Assembly (NCBI RefSeq): GCF_019793465.1
Contig: NZ_JAILYJ010000023.1
Location: forward strand, 23,799 to 87,798
Direction of reading: 5' to 3'
DNA: 64,000 bases
Origin: Rhizobium croatiense
GTDB lineage: Bacteria > Pseudomonadota > Alphaproteobacteria > Rhizobiales > Rhizobiaceae
Shown: piece after piece, positions 33,832 to 42,132 of the stretch
Numbering within the stretch: position 1 is the first letter of the stretch
Layout: each line of letters begins with the position of its first letter
Translations under genes and position numbers: made by a program
The notes under the pieces: model-generated
Told to the model about the DNA's origin: nothing
The model's input: only the letters and a program-made list of their open reading frames with translations
Databases searched by the model: none

Positions 33832-34596
33832 TCAGTGCCTGAGATCAGCGAGGAAACGCTGAGCCCGGGGATGGCGCGGATTGCTGAAGAATTCCTTTGG
33901 GGTGGCCGTTTCGATGATCTGGCCGGCATCGATGAACCAGATCCGATCGGCGACGTCGCGCGCGAAACCCATTTCATGGGTGACGCAGAGCATGGTCATG
34001 CCTTCGGACGCCAGGCTCTTCATGACGGCGAGCACTTCGCCGACCATTTCGGGATCGAGCGCGCTCGTCGGTTCGTCGAACAGCATCACCGGCGGTTCCA
34101 TGGCAAGGGCGCGGGCGATCGCTACCCGCTGCTGCTGGCCGCCCGACAGCTGCCCGGGATAGGCGCGGGCCTTGTCGGCGAGGCCGACCCGATCGAGGAG
34201 CTTGAGAGCCTTTTCATGCGCGACCTCGGGCGCCACGCCCTTCACCCGGATAGGCGACATCGAGACGTTTTCGGCGACCGAGAGATGCGGAAACAGGTTG
34301 AAATTCTGGAATACGAAGCCGATCCGGCTGCGCATCGCGTTGAGTTCCTTCGCCCGCATGGCGGCATGAATGTTCTGCCCGTCGAGCGTGATCGATCCGC
34401 TGTTGATCTCCTCGAGCCGATTGATCGTGCGGATCAGCGTCGATTTTCCCGAACCGGACGGTCCGCAAATGACCACGACCTCGCCGCGTGCCACCTGCGC
34501 ATCGATATCCTTGAGGACCGGATAGTCGCCGTAGCTCTTGCAGACCTGGGAAAGCCGGATCGTCTGCGATTCCTGCGTTGAAACGGACATCGTCAT
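33832..34596 (-). CDS. Polar amino acid ABC transporter ATP-binding protein (GlnQ type)
   Basis: 254 aa. Walker A GPSGSGKST, Q-loop in VFQNFNLFPH, signature LSGGQQQRVAIARA, Walker B VMLFDEPTSALDPE, switch His in VTHEMGFA. The ATG at 34596 overlaps the permease stop (ATGA) and has GGAGCA upstream. Couples ATP hydrolysis to the two adjacent permeases. Confidence 0.93.
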   Translation of the reverse strand: MTMSVSTQESQTIRLSQVCKSYGDYPVLKDIDAQVARGEVVVICGPSGSGKSTLIRTINRLEEINSGSITLDGQNIHAAMRAKELNAMRSRIGFVFQNFNLFPHLSVAENVSMSPIRVKGVAPEVAHEKALKLLDRVGLADKARAYPGQLSGGQQQRVAIARALAMEPPVMLFDEPTSALDPEMVGEVLAVMKSLASEGMTMLCVTHEMGFARDVADRIWFIDAGQIIETATPKEFFSNPRHPRAQRFLADLRH

Positions 34597-35348
34597 AGCT
34601 GCTCCGATACGATTTTCGACGGTGTGACCACGGCAGCGGCGGGCACGAGAAGTCCCGCACGCCGCCGGGTGATGCGCCGCTCGAGGCGATTGGCGAAGTA
34701 GGTGAGCGTCCAGCAGATGATGAAGTAGACGATCGCCAGGATGAGGAAGACCTGGAAGGGCTGCGTCAGCAGCTGGTTGTTGACCTGGCTTGCCGCGAAG
34801 GTCAGATCAGGCACGTTGATGACATAACCGAGCGTCGTGTCCTTGATCGTCGAGACGAAGGTGGAGATGATGCTCGGGATCATGTTGTAGAGCGCCTGCG
34901 GCAGGATGATGAAGCGCATCGCGCCCATATAGCCGTGGCCGAGCGCCCGCGCCGCATCCATCTGGCCCGGCCCGAGCGCGACGATGCCGGCGCGGACGAC
35001 TTCGCTGAGGAAGGCGCTCTGATAGACCACGAGCGTCGTCAGCATGGTGACGAAGCTCGGCACGTCGGCGCCGGTCAGCAGCGGAACCAGGAAATAGCTC
35101 CACAGGATGAGCATCAACAGCGGCACGCCCCTGGTGAAATAGACGAGCGCCGTGACCGGCCAGCGCAAGAGCCGCGACTTGGAAAGACGCGCTAAGGCGA
35201 AGAGGATACTGGCCGGAAAAGCGAGGGTGATGCTGAGCGCCGAAAGGATCAACGTGTTGGCGAGCCCGCCGAGCGGTCCGTTCGGATATTGGCCGATCAA
35301 GAGCAGCAGCCAGTAGTCTCGGACGATGGCGATCATGTCCTGGATCAT
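34593..35348 (-). CDS. Polar amino acid ABC transporter permease
   Basis: 251 aa with about five helices. Conserved VYFTRGVPLLMLILW and an EAA loop PGQMDAARALGHGYMG near residues 125-140. Overlaps both neighbours as ATGA, so SDR, both permeases and ATPase are translated in one coupled series. Confidence 0.92.
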   Translation of the reverse strand: MIQDMIAIVRDYWLLLLIGQYPNGPLGGLANTLILSALSITLAFPASILFALARLSKSRLLRWPVTALVYFTRGVPLLMLILWSYFLVPLLTGADVPSFVTMLTTLVVYQSAFLSEVVRAGIVALGPGQMDAARALGHGYMGAMRFIILPQALYNMIPSIISTFVSTIKDTTLGYVINVPDLTFAASQVNNQLLTQPFQVFLILAIVYFIICWTLTYFANRLERRITRRRAGLLVPAAAVVTPSKIVSEQL

Positions 35349-36052
35349 GCGCGCGCACTCCTGGCAGGATCCGCGCGCATCGACAGATAGGCGCCGACGC
35401 TCATGATGATCAGCGAGAAGAAGAGGTAGAGAACCGTGCCGATCAGGTAGATCTCGAAGGTGCGGAAGCTGAGGTTTTCGATTTCCTTGACGGCATGCGT
35501 CAGTTCCGAGGCGCCGATGACGACGGCGAGACTGCTGTTCTTGAACAGGGAAACGCTGTGATTGACGAGCGGCGGCAGCGCGTTGCGCACGCCCTGCGGC
35601 ATGATGACGAAACGCATCGCCGAGACATAACCATGGCCGAGCGCACGGGCGGCCTGCATCTGGCCGTCGCTGACCGAACGCACGCCGGAGCGAAGATCTT
35701 CGCTGAAATAGGCTGCCTGGCAGAGCCCGAGCCCGATCACCGCGAAGATCGCCTCGGCATTATGGCTTGCGAGCCATGTCGCCACCCCGTTCGGCATCAG
35801 GGTGAAAATCCCGAAATACCACAGCATCAGTTGCACCAGGGTGGGGACGTTGCGGTGGTAGGATACGTAAGCGGCGACCAACGGATCGCCGAAGCGGAAG
35901 GGCGACAGGCGCACGCCGAGCAGCAGCAGGGCGAGTGCCATCGCCAGCAACCAGGAGCCGGCATAGATGATGAAGGTCATCTGGATGCCATGCAGCAGCA
36001 TGGCGGCATAGTCGGGATTTCCGAGGATTGCCGAAAGGTCGAAACCGTTCAC
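35345..36052 (-). CDS. Polar amino acid ABC transporter permease
   Basis: 235 aa. It has a GTG start that overlaps the SDR stop (GTGA). Family signs are YVSYHRNVPTLVQLMLWYFG and the EAA loop DGQMQAARALGHGYVS. Together with the next permease it forms the membrane channel. Confidence 0.92.
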   Translation of the reverse strand: MNGFDLSAILGNPDYAAMLLHGIQMTFIIYAGSWLLAMALALLLLGVRLSPFRFGDPLVAAYVSYHRNVPTLVQLMLWYFGIFTLMPNGVATWLASHNAEAIFAVIGLGLCQAAYFSEDLRSGVRSVSDGQMQAARALGHGYVSAMRFVIMPQGVRNALPPLVNHSVSLFKNSSLAVVIGASELTHAVKEIENLSFRTFEIYLIGTVLYLFFSLIIMSVGAYLSMRADPARSARA

Positions 36053-36822
36053 GGGCCCGGCTCCCCGGACGGATCCGTCTTCGGCTGCGGCTTCGCCGTC
36101 TGCAGGCCGCCCATGACCTGCAGCGTCGGCGTGATCTCCATATGTCCGATGTTGACGGCGACGGGAGCTGCTATGGCGAAGGCGATCGCGTCGGCGATAT
36201 CGGCCGCCTGCGGCAGTTCGAAACCATCGATGAACCGTTCCCGGATGCTGGGGTCATCGCCGTGGACGTGGTTGAAAATATCGGTGGCGACCCGGCCGGG
36301 GCAGATTTCGGTCACCCGCACCCGCTTGCCGAAAGCGTCGATGCGCAGCTGGTTGGACAGCATGCTCACGCCGGCCTTGGTGGCGTGATAGGAGGAGTTG
36401 CCGCCGAAATTATAGGCGCCGGCGATCGACGAGATGTTGATGACGTGGCCGCGGTCCCGCGCCACCATGCCCGGCACGACGAGGCGGCAGAGGTGCAGAA
36501 CCGCCCTGAGATTGACGTCGACGAGAAGGTCGATATCGCCCTCGTCGGCTTCCAGGAACTTCTTCGGCCGGTCGACGCCGGCATTGTTGACGAGAATGTC
36601 GAACTCCACGCGGCCCGCGAGCTCGGCGATTGCCGGGCGGTCGGTCACATCGATGACATGAGCAATGCAGCCCGTACGCTCGGCCAGCTGCTGCAGCGCT
36701 TGGGCACTGCGGGCAACGGCGTGGACTTCGATGTTCTCCCGGCGAAGCCGCTCAACCACGGCTGCGCCGATCCCGGAGGATGCGCCGGTCACCAGTGCGG
36801 TCTTGTAATCGGAGAATGGCAT
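36049..36822 (-). CDS. Short-chain dehydrogenase/reductase (SDR)
   Basis: 257 aa, classical SDR length. NAD(P) loop TGASSGIGAAVVERL, NNAG near residue 90, catalytic Ser in INISSIAGAYN and the Tyr-Lys pair in YHATKAG near 155-159. First gene of the minus-strand operon with an amino-acid ABC transporter and an RraA-type aldolase, divergent from a LysR gene. It likely oxidises a hydroxyl group on the imported compound or one of its breakdown products. Confidence 0.9.
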   Translation of the reverse strand: MPFSDYKTALVTGASSGIGAAVVERLRRENIEVHAVARSAQALQQLAERTGCIAHVIDVTDRPAIAELAGRVEFDILVNNAGVDRPKKFLEADEGDIDLLVDVNLRAVLHLCRLVVPGMVARDRGHVINISSIAGAYNFGGNSSYHATKAGVSMLSNQLRIDAFGKRVRVTEICPGRVATDIFNHVHGDDPSIRERFIDGFELPQAADIADAIAFAIAAPVAVNIGHMEITPTLQVMGGLQTAKPQPKTDPSGEPGP

Positions 36823-37051
36823 TGTCGTTCCCTTGTGGTTGATTAAGACAGTAGCGAAGCTTTAACCCCTTGCCTAAGACCGATTATCTCTGGAGCAATA
36901 AGCAACGGTTATGGAGCGGCGCGGCCTGCCGAAGAAGAGAAGGCGGCGATGCCGATACTCTCTCTCGGCCTTGCCTCGGGCCGCATCGCGTTGCAAAAGC
37001 AATGCGCCTCTGCAAACATGATCCGCAGATCAGAATGGTACCCCGATCCCC
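36823..37051. promoter_or_regulatory. Divergent promoter region between SDR operon and LysR gene
   Basis: 229 bp with no convincing coding sequence. An ATTAT-N11-ATAA-like element near 36879-36899 has the spacing of a LysR-type T-N11-A box, but the symmetry is weak. This is the expected place for the LysR protein to act on both genes. Confidence 0.35.
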
Positions 37052-37957
37052 ATGGACATCAGACGCCTCAAATCCTTCATCGTGATCGTCGACAGCGGCA
37101 GCATCACACGAGCGGCGGATCTTTTGCATATCGCCCAGCCGGCGCTCAGCCAGCAGCTTGCAGCACTTGAGGAGCATTTCGGCCACAAGCTGCTGATCCG
37201 CAGCCAGCAGGGTGTCAGCATGACCGATGCCGGACACGCGGTATATCGCCATGCGCAGATCATCCTTCGGCAGATGGAGCAGGCGCAGGCCGATGCATCG
37301 GCCGCCGGCAATTCGCTTGCCGGGCGCGTCTCGGTCGGCCTCGTGCCGTTCAGCAGCGCGGCGACGCTCTCCGTCGATCTGCTGGCGGAAACCCGGAAAC
37401 GGCATCCCGGTATTCTCCTGCACCTCACCGAAAGCGTCGGCCAGACCTACAGCCAGATGATCATGAACGGCCGGCTGGAGATGGCGCTTCTGCATGGAAC
37501 CGGGCCGATCAAGGGCGTGCGGTTCGAACCGATCCTCAGCGAAGAGTTTTTCCTGGTCGCCCATCGCGATTTTGCCATCGAAGCGGATACGAAACCCGTC
37601 GCGGTCAACGCTCTCGACGGGATACCGCTGCTCCTGCCGCCGGCCTATAATTTCGTCCGCCGCGCGGTCGATACCGCCTTCACCCGCACGCGCACCAATC
37701 TGAAGGTCGTGGCGGAAGTCGAGATCGTCCGAACGCTTGCCCGCGCGGTCGGCAGCGGCCTCGGCGCGACGATCATGCCGAAGGCGATCGCCGATCGCAT
37801 CGTCTCGGAATCGAGCGAGCCGCTGATCTGCCGGCTCGTCTCGCCGCGGATCGAAGAAACCCTGTCGCTCTGCGTTTCCGACCAGAATCCCTTGTCGGAA
37901 CCGGCCCTTGCCGTCCGAGACATTCTTCTCGAATTGACGGCGCGGCTGAAAGCCTGA
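37052..37957 (+). CDS. LysR family transcriptional regulator
   Basis: 301 aa. Winged helix at residues 1-60 (MDIRRLKSFIVIVDSGSITRAAD, HIAQPALSQQLAALEEHFG), then the effector-binding domain from about 90. Resembles NAC/CbbR-like LysR proteins in its IGLVPFSSAAT-like start (VSVGLVPFSSA). Divergent from the SDR-ABC-aldolase operon and convergent with the pxp operon; it may control either. Confidence 0.9.
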   Translation: MDIRRLKSFIVIVDSGSITRAADLLHIAQPALSQQLAALEEHFGHKLLIRSQQGVSMTDAGHAVYRHAQIILRQMEQAQADASAAGNSLAGRVSVGLVPFSSAATLSVDLLAETRKRHPGILLHLTESVGQTYSQMIMNGRLEMALLHGTGPIKGVRFEPILSEEFFLVAHRDFAIEADTKPVAVNALDGIPLLLPPAYNFVRRAVDTAFTRTRTNLKVVAEVEIVRTLARAVGSGLGATIMPKAIADRIVSESSEPLICRLVSPRIEETLSLCVSDQNPLSEPALAVRDILLELTARLKA

Positions 37958-37971
37958 GAGGGGAGCGCCGG

Positions 37972-39174
37972 TCAGCGCATGTCCTTGCAGAACTGGGCGA
38001 TCCGCGCGCAGCCCTCGCCGAGTTTTTCCATGCTTGTCGCGTAGGAAATGCGAAAGAAGGGGCTCATTCCGTAAGCCGCGCCTTGCACGGTCGCGACGTG
38101 ATGCTCCTCCACCAGCGCCATGACGAAATCGACGTCGGTCTCGATCCTGCGCCCGCCCTTGCTGGTCTTGCCGATCAGCCCCGATATGTTGGGATAGATA
38201 TAGAAGGCGCCTTCGGGCCGATGGCAGCGCAGCCCTTCCACCGCGGATAATTTGTCGAGGACGAAGTCGCGTCGCGTCTTGTAGATCGCCGCCCGCTCCT
38301 TCAGCAGGTCCTGGGACCCGTCCAGCGCGGCGGTCGCCGCCGCCTGGGTCAGCGTCGCAATGCCGCCGCCATTCTGGCCGTTGACGTTGCTGATCGTCGA
38401 GATCAGCTCTTTCGGTCCGGCGCAGAATCCGAGCCGCCAGCCGGTCATCGCGTAAGCCTTGGAGACGCCGTTCATCGTCAGGACGCGGTCGTAGAGCTTC
38501 GGCTCAACCTCCGCTATCGTGCAGAACTGGAAGTCGTCATAGACCAGGTGCTCATAGATGTCGTCGGTCATGATCCAGACATTGGGATGGCGCAGCATGA
38601 CCTCGGCGATGGCGGCCATCTCCGCCCGGGAGCAGGCGGCTCCGGTCGGATTGTTCGGGAAGTTCAGGAAGAGCCATTTGGTGCGCGGCGTGATCGCCGC
38701 CTCCAAATCCTCAGGGCGCAGCTTGAAGCCGGCCTGCTCGTGGCAGGGGACTGCGACCGGCACGCCGCCGGCGAATTTGACGATGTCGGCATAGCTGACC
38801 CAGGAGGGTGTGGGAATGACGACCTCGTCGCCGGGGTTGCAGGTCGCCAGCATGGCGTTGAAGATCACCTGCTTGCCGCCGCCCGAGACGACGATCTGGC
38901 TGGCATCGTAGTCGAGATTGTTGTCGCGCTTGAACTTTTTGATGATGGCGGCCTTCAGCGCCGGGGTGCCGTCCATCGGCGGATATTTCGTATCGCCGGC
39001 AAGTGCAGCCGCATGGGCCGCCTCGATCGCGTGCGCCGGGGTGGGGAAATCCGGCTCGCCGGAGGAGAGGCTGACGACTTTGATCCCTTTGGCGGCCAAT
39101 TCCCGGGCGCGCTGGGTCATGGCGGCGGATGCGGATATGGAGACGTTTCTCAGACGGTCGGCGATCACGGACAT
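37972..39174 (-). CDS. Class I PLP-dependent aminotransferase (aspartate aminotransferase-like)
   Basis: 400 aa. SGEPDFPTPAHAIEAA near the N terminus, the NFPNNPTGA motif that binds the substrate carboxylate, and the PLP lysine in GVSKAYAMTGWRLGF near residue 238. A conserved Arg in FFRISYAT near 379 binds the alpha-carboxylate. It is closest to prokaryotic aspartate/prephenate aminotransferases (AatA branch). Last gene of the biotin-pxp operon, 60 bp after pxpA, so in this context it probably removes the amino group from glutamate or a glutamate analogue. Confidence 0.87.
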   Translation of the reverse strand: MSVIADRLRNVSISASAAMTQRARELAAKGIKVVSLSSGEPDFPTPAHAIEAAHAAALAGDTKYPPMDGTPALKAAIIKKFKRDNNLDYDASQIVVSGGGKQVIFNAMLATCNPGDEVVIPTPSWVSYADIVKFAGGVPVAVPCHEQAGFKLRPEDLEAAITPRTKWLFLNFPNNPTGAACSRAEMAAIAEVMLRHPNVWIMTDDIYEHLVYDDFQFCTIAEVEPKLYDRVLTMNGVSKAYAMTGWRLGFCAGPKELISTISNVNGQNGGGIATLTQAAATAALDGSQDLLKERAAIYKTRRDFVLDKLSAVEGLRCHRPEGAFYIYPNISGLIGKTSKGGRRIETDVDFVMALVEEHHVATVQGAAYGMSPFFRISYATSMEKLGEGCARIAQFCKDMR

Positions 39175-39233
39175 CGGAATGGTCCTTCGGTGAGGGATTG
39201 GAATAAAGACCGCCGGCGGGCGATCGGATTGCG

Positions 39234-40001
39234 TCAGTCGGCGAGTTCGGCGGCGGGCGCGAGTGTGGCGCCCGTGGCTTCGATCTCACCGCGCACGATG
39301 CCGGCGAGCTCAAGGGCGCCCGGCGTGTCGCTGTGAACGAGGATGGAGCGCGCCGGCATGGCGATCACAGCACCGTCGATGGTCTCGACGCTGCCGTCGA
39401 ACAGGAATTTTCGCACACGCGCACGCACGGCAGCTTCGTCCTTGATGACGGCGCCCGGGAGCCCGCGTGTGACAAGCCTGCCGCCGGCGTCATAGGCCCG
39501 GTCGGCGAGGAAAAGTGCCAGCGTTTTCAGGCGTGCGCGTTTGGCGGCCTGCTCGATCTCGCTGCCTGATGTGACGAAGACGACGAGAGTGGCGTCGACG
39601 GCGGCGATCGCATCCATCATCAGGTCGGCGAGGACAGGGTCGCGGTTGACCATATTGCCCATGGCCGCATGGAAACTGATATGGGAGACCGCGACCCGCT
39701 CGGCTTTGGCGATCGCCATCAGCGCGCCGAGCTGGTAGAGCATCTGCTGGCGAAGCTCGTCCGCCTGAAAGGGTAATTCGCGGCGGCCGAAGCCCAGCCG
39801 GTCGGGCAGGCCGGGGTGGGCGCCGATGCCGACGCCATTCAGCTTCGCCAACCGCACCATGCGCCCCATCGTATCGGGGTCGCCGCCGTGGAAACCGCAG
39901 GCGATATTGGCCGAGGAGACGATTTTCATCATCGCGTCATCGTCGCAGAGCCGGTAGGGGCCAAATCCTTCGCCCATGTCGGAATTCAGATCGATCTTCA
40001 T
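39234..40001 (-). CDS. pxpA: 5-oxoprolinase subunit A (LamB/YcsF family)
   Basis: 255 aa, normal length. KIDLNSDMGEGFGPY start, NIACGFHGGDP and GAHPGLPDRLGFGRR hold the conserved Asp/His set of the family. In the ATP-dependent prokaryotic 5-oxoprolinase, PxpA works with PxpB and PxpC to open 5-oxoproline to glutamate. All three are here in one operon, in the order B, C, A. Confidence 0.9.
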   Translation of the reverse strand: MKIDLNSDMGEGFGPYRLCDDDAMMKIVSSANIACGFHGGDPDTMGRMVRLAKLNGVGIGAHPGLPDRLGFGRRELPFQADELRQQMLYQLGALMAIAKAERVAVSHISFHAAMGNMVNRDPVLADLMMDAIAAVDATLVVFVTSGSEIEQAAKRARLKTLALFLADRAYDAGGRLVTRGLPGAVIKDEAAVRARVRKFLFDGSVETIDGAVIAMPARSILVHSDTPGALELAGIVRGEIEATGATLAPAAELAD

Positions 40002-40022
40002 CAGTTCCTCCTTTCGCCTCCC

Positions 40023-41018
40023 TTAGGCCATCGCCTTCAGGGCGCGCTTGACCATCCCAGATGTCAGCCTGACATCCTCGACATACCGGGCGACGGCCTG
40101 TTCGACTGTGCGCGCCTCCGCATGCGTCGACCGGACGAATTTCAGGCGGGCGCCGATGCGGGCCTGCCCGAGCCGCCAGAGGTCGCATTCGATCACCCCG
40201 GCGACCTTCGGATAGCCACCGGCCGTGTTCGCATCGCTCATCTGCACGATCGGTTCGCCGCCGGGCGGAACCTGGATGACGCCGGGCACGACGCCGTGCG
40301 AGCGCATCTCGATGGCGGCGGTCGGCGTGACCGGCTCGCCGGAGAGGCGGTAGCCCGTGCGATCGCTGCGCGAGGAAATCCGCCAGGTTTGGCCCCAGAA
40401 GGCTTCGCCGTCTCCGGCGAAGAGACCATGCTCGCCGGCAGGCAGGGCGCGGATCGGCAGCGCCCCATCGACGGGAGCCGGGAAGACGTCGCGCAGTGCC
40501 ACGGCCGGCTCGACGACGGCGAGGCCCGTGGCCGGCAGCATGGCAATCTCCGCGTCCTCGCCGACCGCGATCCGATCGCCTTTCGCCAGCGGCCGGCCGG
40601 CATTGCCGCCGAAGCCGCCGCGCAGCGACGTGCTACGCGACCCCATCACGACAGGAATATCCAGCCCGCCGCCGACCGAAATATAGGCGCGCGCCAGCCG
40701 CGGGGGCTGCTGCAGCTGAAGAACTTGTCCGGGCTCTGCGGTATAGGCGCACCAGGGAATGAGTTCCGATCCGTCGAGGTGAGGACGGCCGTCGGCGCCG
40801 GTCACGGCAAAGACGGTGCGCCGCTCGAAACGCAGGCTGAACGGGAAGGTCTGGACCTCGATCACCGCCGCATTCTCGTCATTGCCGACGAGAATATTGC
40901 CGATCCTGACTGCAAGTGGATCCATCGCGCCGCTCGCCGATACGCCGATGTCGCGATAGCCGGGGCGTCCCAGATCCTGCACCGTGTTGAAAGGGCCGCT
41001 TTCCCAAATCTCGATCAT
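40023..41018 (-). CDS. pxpC: 5-oxoprolinase subunit C / biotin-dependent carboxyltransferase family protein
   Basis: 331 aa. KipA/allophanate hydrolase subunit 2 family: LGRPGYRDIGVSASGAMD, LQLQQPPRLARAYISVGGG, and a C-terminal VAGVIECDLWRLGQARIG. The fold is the same as half of the carboxyltransferase domain of urea carboxylase. With biotin carboxylase and carrier genes in the same operon, a carboxyl-transfer role is as likely as the plain 5-oxoprolinase role. ATGA overlap with pxpB. Confidence 0.88.
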   Translation of the reverse strand: MIEIWESGPFNTVQDLGRPGYRDIGVSASGAMDPLAVRIGNILVGNDENAAVIEVQTFPFSLRFERRTVFAVTGADGRPHLDGSELIPWCAYTAEPGQVLQLQQPPRLARAYISVGGGLDIPVVMGSRSTSLRGGFGGNAGRPLAKGDRIAVGEDAEIAMLPATGLAVVEPAVALRDVFPAPVDGALPIRALPAGEHGLFAGDGEAFWGQTWRISSRSDRTGYRLSGEPVTPTAAIEMRSHGVVPGVIQVPPGGEPIVQMSDANTAGGYPKVAGVIECDLWRLGQARIGARLKFVRSTHAEARTVEQAVARYVEDVRLTSGMVKRALKAMA

Positions 41019-41722
41019 AGCTCGATCCTCGCCGGCAGGAACCGCACCGTATCTCCGGGCGCCATCAAGGCGGGGGTTGGCGCGGTCGGGTCGAACATCT
41101 CAAGCGTCGCGAAGCCGATGGAATTCCAGCCGTTGGGACCGGTCAGCATGGCGACGCCGGTCTGCATGCCGCCGATCGTCACGGAGCCCTTCGGCATCTT
41201 CAGCGACGGCACGGTCTTACGCGGCATGTAGATGCGCGGATCGAGCCCATGCAGATAGCCGAAGCCCGGCGCGCTGCCCAACGCGAAGACACGGTAGGTG
41301 GCTTCATGATGGATGCGGACGACCTCGCGGTCGCTTAAGCCCGAGAGATCGCAAACGGCCGGAAGATCGGTCGCATGTTCGCCGCCGTAATGGACGGGAA
41401 TCTCGATGGTCTTGCCGTTAAGATCGATGCTCTGCGCATTCTCCCATGCCTCCAGCAGCCGGGCGACCACCGCATCGGGATCTTCGGGCGTCTCCTTGAA
41501 GATCACGAGCAGGTTGGTCATCCCGGGAATATTTTCGGCAAGGTCTGCCCAGCCTCTCACCGTCTGAGACAGGGCCCAAATGCGACGCTGCGCGATGAGA
41601 TCGAAATCGCCTGGCGCCTCGAGCAGGAAGGATCTGGCCCCGATCGAGGAAACCCGCGCCCGGCTTTGGGTGGCCGGGATGATTTCGCGTTGCGAGGCAT
41701 GTCTGTTCGTCGTGGCGATCAT
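41015..41722 (-). CDS. pxpB: 5-oxoprolinase subunit B (KipI family)
   Basis: 235 aa. KipI/allophanate hydrolase subunit 1 family: FDLIAQRRIWAL, IPVHYGGEHATDLPAV and the LGSAPGFGYLHGLDP motif with GSVTIGGMQTGV. It forms the other half of the carboxyltransferase-like unit with PxpC, which it overlaps. ATGA overlap also with the degenerate carrier gene upstream. Confidence 0.9.
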   Translation of the reverse strand: MIATTNRHASQREIIPATQSRARVSSIGARSFLLEAPGDFDLIAQRRIWALSQTVRGWADLAENIPGMTNLLVIFKETPEDPDAVVARLLEAWENAQSIDLNGKTIEIPVHYGGEHATDLPAVCDLSGLSDREVVRIHHEATYRVFALGSAPGFGYLHGLDPRIYMPRKTVPSLKMPKGSVTIGGMQTGVAMLTGPNGWNSIGFATLEMFDPTAPTPALMAPGDTVRFLPARIEL

Positions 41723-42132
41723 GATGGCAGCTCGATTTCGAACAGAGGGTCACCGAAGCCGACCAGAGCGCCGGGCTCGGCGAGCAGCCTGGTCAAGACA
41801 CCGGAACGGCCGGCGCGAAGAGGAAGCAGCACATGCCCTACCCTGATGAAGCCGAGGAGATCGGCATCGGATACCGAGCGCGGCAGAGTTTGCGGCGTGA
41901 CGGCGGCGGCCGGATGTTCGGCGCAGAAATGCCCCGCCAGCGGCGCCTTCACGACAACAGGTGGGGAGCCCGGAGCGCGGGGTGCGGCTACCTGCGCGCC
42001 GCCCTCCCCTGAAATGAAGATGCGAAGCTGCCCGTCCGGCCGGGAGATTTCGAGGCCCTTCACGCCGGCGGCCCTCAGAGCCTCGGTCAGGAATGCAATG
42101 GTTGCGGGATCGCTGAAGTCGATGGCGTTCAT
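41719..42132 (-). CDS. Biotinyl/lipoyl-carrier-like protein lacking the acceptor lysine
   Basis: About 137 aa from the ATG at 42132 (ATGA overlap with accC). The N-terminal half (DPATIAFLTEALRAAGVKGLEI) resembles the start of AccB-like carriers. The C-terminal 65 residues (VVVKAPLAGHF to FGDPLFEIE) have the hammerhead strands of a biotinyl domain. At the hairpin where EAMKM belongs, the sequence is VLLPLRAGRSG, so no lysine is available for biotin. It is therefore either a structural subunit, a chaperone-like decoy, or a decaying duplicate of the true carrier encoded upstream. Confidence 0.75.
   Translation of the reverse strand: MNAIDFSDPATIAFLTEALRAAGVKGLEISRPDGQLRIFISGEGGAQVAAPRAPGSPPVVVKAPLAGHFCAEHPAAAVTPQTLPRSVSDADLLGFIRVGHVLLPLRAGRSGVLTRLLAEPGALVGFGDPLFEIELPS

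Noticed and set aside
36870..37085. 71-aa plus-strand open frame upstream of the LysR gene
   Set aside because: It overlaps the LysR start in another frame, lies in the promoter region and has a random-looking composition.
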